From assembly GCA_017394765.1 (NCBI GenBank), contig JAFPXF010000023.1:1-29659 (forward strand): 29,659 nucleotides of DNA, given 5' to 3'. Below the pieces are notes generated by a model. It worked only from the letters and a program-made list of their open reading frames with translations. It made no database searches and was not told the DNA's origin. The stretch's first letter is position 1. Each line of letters starts with the position of its first letter. This DNA is from Bacteroidales bacterium (GTDB lineage: Bacteria > Bacteroidota > Bacteroidia > Bacteroidales > WCHB1-69). Positions 26,101 to 29,659 of the stretch are shown here, one piece after another. A program made the position numbers and the translations under genes.

Positions 26101-27818
26101 AAGACTATTCTTATCGTGATTTCCAAAAAGAGTCCAACATCGTTGCTCATTTGAATGGCCGTTATGAAACCGACAAGAAGAATTTCTCCGCACAGGCAGC
26201 CTTTGACACCTTGCAGATTGGTTTTATTGCACCGTTCTTGTCCTCCTTCAGTGATGTTTTCTCGGGAACAGCCTCGGGAAAACTCTCTCTTGTCGCCAAT
26301 CCGAAGACTACCTATTTGGATGGCACTGTTACGGCTGTGGATGTGCTTATGGGCATAGCCGTGCTGGGTACAACGTATCGGGTTAAAAACCAGGATATCC
26401 GGTTTAATTCGGAGGGAATCTTTTTTGACAATATGCAAATCCTTGACAAAAATGGCGACATGGCCACGATGACGGGCAGTATCAAACACCGTTTTTTCAA
26501 GGATATGATGATTGACTTGGGCATCCATACAGACCGGGCCATGGTGCTGAATGCCCCGAAAAATCCGACAGCCGTCTTCTATGGCGACGGCATCGTGTCG
26601 GGAGACGTTGCTATCAAGGGCGATGGAAACCATATTCGTTTTACGGGGCCCAATTTGCGCACGCTTGATGGGTCGCGCATTGTGCTACAGGTCACCTCGG
26701 CCAGTACGGCATCACAATCCAATGCCATTGTCTTCACTCCCAAACAATGGGAGCAAACACCTTCTGCGGAAGTTTTTGACAAGAAAAAGTCACCGACGGT
26801 CTTGGACTTCGACTTTACGTTCAATGTGACCAATGATGCCGACGTGGTGCTCTATTTGGAGTCTATTGGCGGCACGATGAATGCCCGTGCCGATGGCAAA
26901 TTCCAGCTTCTCTACCGAGATGATGAGCTCAATCTCTATGGCGATCTCGGCCTTCATTCAGGCGACTTCAAGATCTCGCTCTTTAACATTGTCAATTCGC
27001 GTTTCACCCTGGTGCCGGGCGGCAATATTCATTTCGACGGCCCGCTGGAGGACATGACAGTCAGCGTGAGTGCCTACAAAAGTTCCAAAACATCGCTTTC
27101 CAGCATAATCCCGGCGGATTACTCGGGTGGCGGCACCACCAACGTCAATGCCTATCTGAACCTTAACGGACCGATCATGCAACGCATCGAACCCACATTC
27201 AGTTTCGAGCTGCCCAATAGCAACGAAGAACTCTCCAACATGTTCTTTACGGCCATTGATACGACCAATAAGGAAAATATAACCCGACAATTCGCCTATT
27301 TCTTGTTGACCAACAGCTTTATGCCCAACAGCCTCGAAGTTTCGTCGGGCATTCCGGGCATGAATATGTTTAGCAATATTGTCAATAATATGCTTAAGGA
27401 CTTGTTTGCATCGAGGAACGGTTCGTTTGGCATCACGTATAACCAAGCCACGGAATCAAGCTCGGCGGAGTATGGGGTCACGGGCAGCGCTAACCTGCTC
27501 AAGGACCGTATGACATTGGAGACCAGCATCGGTTATTACGATGACAAAAACACACAGGCGTTGTATAACATGTATGGTGACTTCACCGTGAACTACAATA
27601 TAAACAAGGAGGGCACCTGGAAAGTGAAGGCATATACCTATATTGGGCAGCGTGATGAGAATTTCTACTATCAGAACGACCAATTCCGTTATACCGCAGG
27701 TGTTGCTCTCGCTTACAAACAGGACTTCAACACCCCGCGACGCAAGGGCAAGACCATAAAAGAAAAGCGCACAAAGAAAACAAAAGCCTCCAAAGTCAAA
27801 ACCGATGAAAAGCACTAA
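23181..27818 (+). CDS. tamB: TamB-like translocation and assembly module / AsmA-like protein
   Basis: The 1545-residue protein has a short basic start and one transmembrane segment (about residues 11-34), then a long beta-rich periplasmic region of repeating strands as in AsmA-like lipid-transport proteins. The DUF490/TamB domain occupies about the last 400 residues, with GDLGLHSGDFKISLFNIVNSRFTLVPGGNIHFDG and YGVTGSANLLKDRMTLETSIGYYD. The TamB family forms a hydrophobic groove between inner and outer membranes, linked to outer-membrane protein assembly or phospholipid transport. The start is uncertain: an in-frame TAA at 23175-23177 leaves TTG 23181 as first choice, with GTG 23214 as alternative. 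The end is a Lys/Arg-rich tail. The permease gene overlaps its 3' end by 14 bases. tamA is not in the window. Confidence 0.88.
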   Translation: MSGKSRKKFWKVILWIFIAFILLDLTVVGLLFVPAVQTFVIGKVTDKLTEKWGTEISMKDIHITPTLKLVAHDFRICDHHHNDMIFVGTVKGRLNYFKLKPLKLVFHQIDLDKANVVVRKYAGEPSVNFAVWAKVFPHKETHSQFLLTATNLKLANSRVAIVNDDQRKVLDTKGNPDIDYAYYELSDVLMDCDDFKVHSTGFTTIAAKFNHLAYNQYNGFSLSDGKGDFSICDTSLVFNDMRLVTPHSNLNMDLAFYYPNWAGMGEFVDSVCFKTSIHPSQLGMQDVVAHAPSLKGMDETLMIEADRFEGPIRDFQLIGLHAGWGMGTQLNGDFACKDILNFKHAQITANIDSSQVNIPELANLTLPGGKKIPINRTLAKFGNTSLKCFFSGTTSEFDAKVDANTSLGKLYANLGTFVEDGKLQFEGSVSSPSLNLARLTNNAKILGTTGAHLSVDGEMASSTLDADNFKTLKAHLSGDVQHVDLRGYRLRNTKIKADYQDKFYNCTVVGSDPNFNGSVIVQLDLTEDMPSLQGNISLDKLDAGAIALSLPSIDSSKAKGFDKLLCSLQKNPQLKISFDNFAVVLHGSNLENVNGYAACDNVRIYSNGDSLLGDRIRLTAFNTENTHKFILASGIANSTLETSYHLNSIKDTLRNLAHAFFPKLVSSNTANVAVNIPQVQEENDVPGFLKMHVTTYRSWNVLRMLLPDVFIAPYSTIDLSVTSDHRADKIQADVPFFAIRNKFAVHNLILDGNASTTKSLDLALKSDSILAVLGKTRMPFTKVDMKASALNDSIQYKLEWFNEFNEKESSVSRLAGSMNLADADDIAFILRNSVLYLNDIAWQFNDDNEIHLQNGSISVKDLLLYNGNSNISVDGQFNKGTRDRLHVQAHDFDLGVLNSIAGDLGIGGTLSVDANMIYPKDRMIVFGKVLADEFMFNNSKMGDLFVVAGLDTTGGVGFSGGIFQNENNARVTVQDYSYRDFQKESNIVAHLNGRYETDKKNFSAQAAFDTLQIGFIAPFLSSFSDVFSGTASGKLSLVANPKTTYLDGTVTAVDVLMGIAVLGTTYRVKNQDIRFNSEGIFFDNMQILDKNGDMATMTGSIKHRFFKDMMIDLGIHTDRAMVLNAPKNPTAVFYGDGIVSGDVAIKGDGNHIRFTGPNLRTLDGSRIVLQVTSASTASQSNAIVFTPKQWEQTPSAEVFDKKKSPTVLDFDFTFNVTNDADVVLYLESIGGTMNARADGKFQLLYRDDELNLYGDLGLHSGDFKISLFNIVNSRFTLVPGGNIHFDGPLEDMTVSVSAYKSSKTSLSSIIPADYSGGGTTNVNAYLNLNGPIMQRIEPTFSFELPNSNEELSNMFFTAIDTTNKENITRQFAYFLLTNSFMPNSLEVSSGIPGMNMFSNIVNNMLKDLFASRNGSFGITYNQATESSSAEYGVTGSANLLKDRMTLETSIGYYDDKNTQALYNMYGDFTVNYNINKEGTWKVKAYTYIGQRDENFYYQNDQFRYTAGVALAYKQDFNTPRRKGKTIKEKRTKKTKASKVKTDEKH
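23189..23196 (-). promoter_or_regulatory. -7 element of tsaD inside the start of tamB
   Basis: TACTTTTG on the minus strand (23196-23189) fits TAnnTTTG and lies 20 bases before the tsaD ATG. It overlaps codons 3-6 of the divergent tamB frame. No -33 TTG is found at the usual distance. Confidence 0.6.
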
Positions 27819-28938
27819 GAGCATCATTGCCATCATCGCCATCCTTGCGATTATAGTTTTCTTGGGGTGGTTCTTTTTCGACATCATGATATACATGCTT
27901 GTCGCTCTGGCGCTTTCCTTTTTGGGCAAACCGCTCATGCGTCTGCTGGGACGTATCAGGATCAAGGGCAAGCCCTTCTCCGTCTCTTTGGCTGCCGCCA
28001 TCACCTTGACAGTCATCTTTATGGCCATCTTCATGGTCGTCTGTTTCCTTGTTCCGGTCATTGTCCGCGAGGTGAACACCATCATGGCCATCGACCCAAC
28101 CGCTCTGAACTCGGGGTTCGAAGATTGGCTTAACCAGCTGGATCCCGTGCTCAAAAAGTTCGGATTCCTCAACGAGGGGGAACATTTCTCCACTTTTGTG
28201 TCGGAGGAGGTACAACGCCTTTTCCAGCAGATTGACATGTCGAATGTCGTGCGCGACACCGTGGGGGTGGCCAAGGCTTTCGTCATCGGGCTCTTTTCTG
28301 TGCTGTTTATGACCTTTTTTGCACTGAAAGACCACGGTATCTTCTTCAAGATGCTCGGCAATTGGATTCCCACCCGCTACAGGAATGATTTTTCCAATAT
28401 TTTGGATGCTACCGGCAAACAACTCTCTTCCTATTTTATCGGCGTGTTCATTGACATGCTTTGTGTGGGATTAATCGAAATGTTGCTCTGTCTCATCTTT
28501 CGCGTGCCTAATGCGCTGCTTATCGGTACCATTGGCGGTCTGCTGAACATTATCCCGTTTGTGGGACCCATCATTGCCACCGCCGCTGCCGTGATCATAT
28601 CGGTCACTTCGCTCATCCCGGCTTCGCCCGAGTCGGCTTATATCGTGAACACGATCATCAAGGTGATCTGTATCATTGTCGTCACCAAAGTGATCGATGA
28701 CTTCGTCCTGCAGCCTACCATCTATGGCAAACGCACCCAGACGCACCCGTTGGAGATTTTCATCGTCATCTTGATGGCGGGTTATGTGGGCGGCATCTTC
28801 GCCATGATCTTTGCCGTGCCTGCTTATACCATATTGCGTATCGTGGTGCAAGTCTTCTTCGGGGCCTATTTTGCACCGGCAGGCAACGAGATTGTCGCCG
28901 ACTCGCCGTCAGTGCCCGTTGAGGAGATTACAGAATAA
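27805..28938 (+). CDS. AI-2E/PerM family transporter
   Basis: The 377-residue membrane protein has about eight hydrophobic segments. Typical PerM-family features are an N-terminal pair of helices, a soluble region around residues 95-150 with EDWLNQLDPVLKKF and VQRLFQQ, IPFVGPIIATAAAVIISV near residue 253, and QPTIYGKRTQTHPLEIFIVILMAGYVGG followed by AVPAYTILRIV near the end. Family members export or exchange varied small solutes (autoinducer-2, or sodium/proton exchange); the substrate here is unknown. Its ATG lies 14 bases before the tamB stop in another frame, so translation is coupled to tamB. A weak hairpin terminator follows the stop. Confidence 0.88.
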   Translation: MKSTKSIIAIIAILAIIVFLGWFFFDIMIYMLVALALSFLGKPLMRLLGRIRIKGKPFSVSLAAAITLTVIFMAIFMVVCFLVPVIVREVNTIMAIDPTALNSGFEDWLNQLDPVLKKFGFLNEGEHFSTFVSEEVQRLFQQIDMSNVVRDTVGVAKAFVIGLFSVLFMTFFALKDHGIFFKMLGNWIPTRYRNDFSNILDATGKQLSSYFIGVFIDMLCVGLIEMLLCLIFRVPNALLIGTIGGLLNIIPFVGPIIATAAAVIISVTSLIPASPESAYIVNTIIKVICIIVVTKVIDDFVLQPTIYGKRTQTHPLEIFIVILMAGYVGGIFAMIFAVPAYTILRIVVQVFFGAYFAPAGNEIVADSPSVPVEEITE

Positions 28939-28950
28939 GGGAATTATATA

Positions 28951-28988
28951 CCTGATGGCACAGATCAGGGCTTTTGCATTTTTTTTTT
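28951..28988 (+). terminator. Probable terminator after the tamB operon
   Basis: CCTGAT (28951-28956) pairs with ATCAGG (28964-28969) around a 7-base loop, followed by GCTTTTGCA and a run of ten Ts up to 28988. The stem is short, but the long T-run and position 12 bases after the stop support it. Confidence 0.6.
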
Positions 28989-28989
28989 G

Positions 28990-29264
28990 ATTTGGGCGTG
29001 CCGGCGCGGCGGCGGGAATTATGTCACATTCGCACACGCCATCAAATGCCGCCGCGCCGTCGGGCTTTCCGCTCCAATAATTTTGGTTTAAGACACCACC
29101 ATTCCGCGAGACGCGAAGCGTCAAGCGGAACCTCCGTCTCGCCAGGGAACGCATTCCCACCAAAATCATTTCCGCTTCAATCCCTCACGCGGGCTCGTCG
29201 AACCCTTCATCCGTTTCGCGGCGAGCAACCTGCAACCTCGTCTCAACGTTCTCCCGCGCCGCGA
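28990..29264 (-). repeat. Composite structured repeat, copy B (inverted)
   Basis: Read on the minus strand this has the same order as copy A. SL1 is TCGCGGCG (29264-29257) with CGCCGCGA (29223-29216). Then comes a central arm, ACCAAAATTATT (29087-29076) against AATGATTTTGGT (29170-29159), 11 of 12 paired; SL3 is 29003-29013 with 29048-29058 (11 bp). The central arm differs wholly in sequence from that of copy A but is again self-complementary. It also holds a nested hairpin at 29102-29130 (TTCCGC, GACGC, GAA, GCGTC, GCGGAA) and a small GGGAA/TTCCC hairpin near 29144-29157. No protein is encoded. Confidence 0.85.
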
Positions 29265-29288
29265 TTTTCCCGCACACGCACCCATCCT

Positions 29289-29325
29289 AGGGGTTGCAGC
29301 GCTCGTTCCTCACACTTTAACCCCT
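29289..29325. repeat. Palindromic segment AGGGGTT ... AACCCCT
   Basis: A perfect 7-bp inverted repeat, 29289-29295 with 29319-29325, encloses 23 bases. It opens the run of small palindromes between copies B and C. Similar GGGGTTGCA/AACCCC units are, from memory, scattered through Bacteroidetes intergenic regions. Confidence 0.55.
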
Positions 29326-29327
29326 GG

Positions 29328-29421
29328 CTACCAAGCTCTTGCCCCTACCGGGGCTGCTCAAGGAAAGACATTATCCATTATTCTACCGAGCTTTCGCCCC
29401 TAACGGGGCTGCTCAAGGAAA
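29328..29421. repeat. Two 39-base direct repeats carrying GCCCCT-GGGGC hairpins
   Basis: Units 29328-29366 and 29383-29421 agree at 35 of 39 positions and are 55 bases apart, start to start. Each holds a short hairpin (GCCCC with GGGGC, 29341-29354 and 29396-29409) and ends GCTGCTCAAGGAAA. The 16-base gap is AT-rich. Two units with a short gap do not make a CRISPR array. Confidence 0.75.
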
Positions 29422-29448
29422 ACTCTTAATTATAATTATTGCCTCTAT

Positions 29449-29509
29449 TGTCCCGGAGGGACACCCTCTCAATAACCCCACATAAGCGACGAAGGAGCGC
29501 AATGTGGGG
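29449..29509. repeat. Pair of palindromes preceding copy C
   Basis: TGTCCC, GGA, GGGACA (29449-29463) is a perfect 6-bp hairpin, matching in style the GCTCCC hairpin at 2548-2562 ahead of copy A. CCCCACAT (29476-29483) pairs with ATGTGGGG (29502-29509) over 18 bases, as ACCCCACAT does at 2516-2536. So both left-end modules of A recur ahead of C in the opposite order. Confidence 0.65.
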
Positions 29510-29659
29510 ATGGATGACGGTACCGACACCCTCTCGCGGCGCAGGAGTCATTGCTTAAGATGCCTGAAACTTGCTCGCCGCGAAAGTGAGGCGTTGGAAA
29601 AAAAGCGTTGCTTGGAGAACTGTTGCTACCGGCCTTGTGCCATCATGTATATAAGTACC
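29503..29659 (+). repeat. Composite structured repeat, copy C (cut by window end)
   Basis: It starts TGTGGGGATGGATGACGG, close to copy A at 2615. SL1 is identical: TCGCGGCG (29534-29541) with CGCCGCGA (29576-29583), with a loop of different sequence. After that the copy is diverged from A, then shows CTACCGGCCTTG near 29630, recalling the first arm of SL2 in A. SL3 would lie beyond the window. Confidence 0.7.

Noticed and set aside
29328..29421. CRISPR array
   Set aside because: Only two units, unequal in sequence, with a 16-base gap and no cas genes.
28974..29429. 151-residue plus-strand open frame
   Set aside because: It runs through repeat copy B and the palindromes; its Arg/Pro/Ser-rich product reflects GC-rich hairpins, not a protein.

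Overview
The window is chromosomal DNA of a member of the Bacteroidetes, most likely order Bacteroidales. The reasons are: repeated promoters of the phylum type (TTG, about 19-20 bases, then TAnnTTTG); weak or absent Shine-Dalgarno sequences with A-rich leaders; a type IX secretion (T9SS) C-terminal sorting domain on a secreted amidase; an N-terminal GRDFWVT-type secreted protein; and cysteine-poor L36. An L-erythro-3,5-diaminohexanoate dehydrogenase points to lysine fermentation, so an amino-acid-fermenting anaerobe is likely. There are no tRNA or rRNA genes, no CRISPR array and no transposase gene.

Layout. 1-2265 (minus): the 5' 755 codons of a large secreted adhesin-like protein that runs off the left edge. 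2266-2946: a gene-poor stretch packed with hairpins, ending in composite repeat copy A. 2978-5421: a P-loop nucleoside kinase coupled to a DUF2520 Rossmann protein. 5494-6763: lone kdd with its own promoter, bracketed by two strong terminators. 6845-9451: an exported calcineurin-like phosphoesterase and a CPA2-type cation/proton antiporter. 9645-12725: a large T9SS-secreted amidase, convergent with groES-groEL (minus, 12791-14759). 14974-15399: a small membrane-linked protein with an altered HExxH-like motif.

15685-22058 holds rpmD-rplO-secY-map-infA-rpmJ-rpsM-rpsK-rpsD-rpoA-rplQ, the distal half of the spc operon plus the alpha operon. Its proximal partner rpsE is missing; in its place lie a dedicated promoter and a leader of about 220 bases. 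The block makes ribosomal proteins, the Sec channel, methionine aminopeptidase, IF1 and RNA polymerase alpha, and closes with a strong terminator. After it come tsaD (minus), divergent tamB (plus) and an overlapping AI-2E/PerM-family permease gene. The last 700 bases are non-coding and again full of hairpins, with composite repeat copy B (inverted relative to A) and a partial copy C.

The most unusual features are: (i) the composite intergenic repeat, with two constant stem-loops and a central arm whose sequence differs between copies but stays self-complementary; (ii) the spc operon broken between rpsE and rpmD; (iii) a near-perfect sigma-54 type -24/-12 element upstream of groES; and (iv) a short sequence shared by the groES-groEL and rpsD-rpoA spacers. 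All calls come from reading the sequence; no database search was run.
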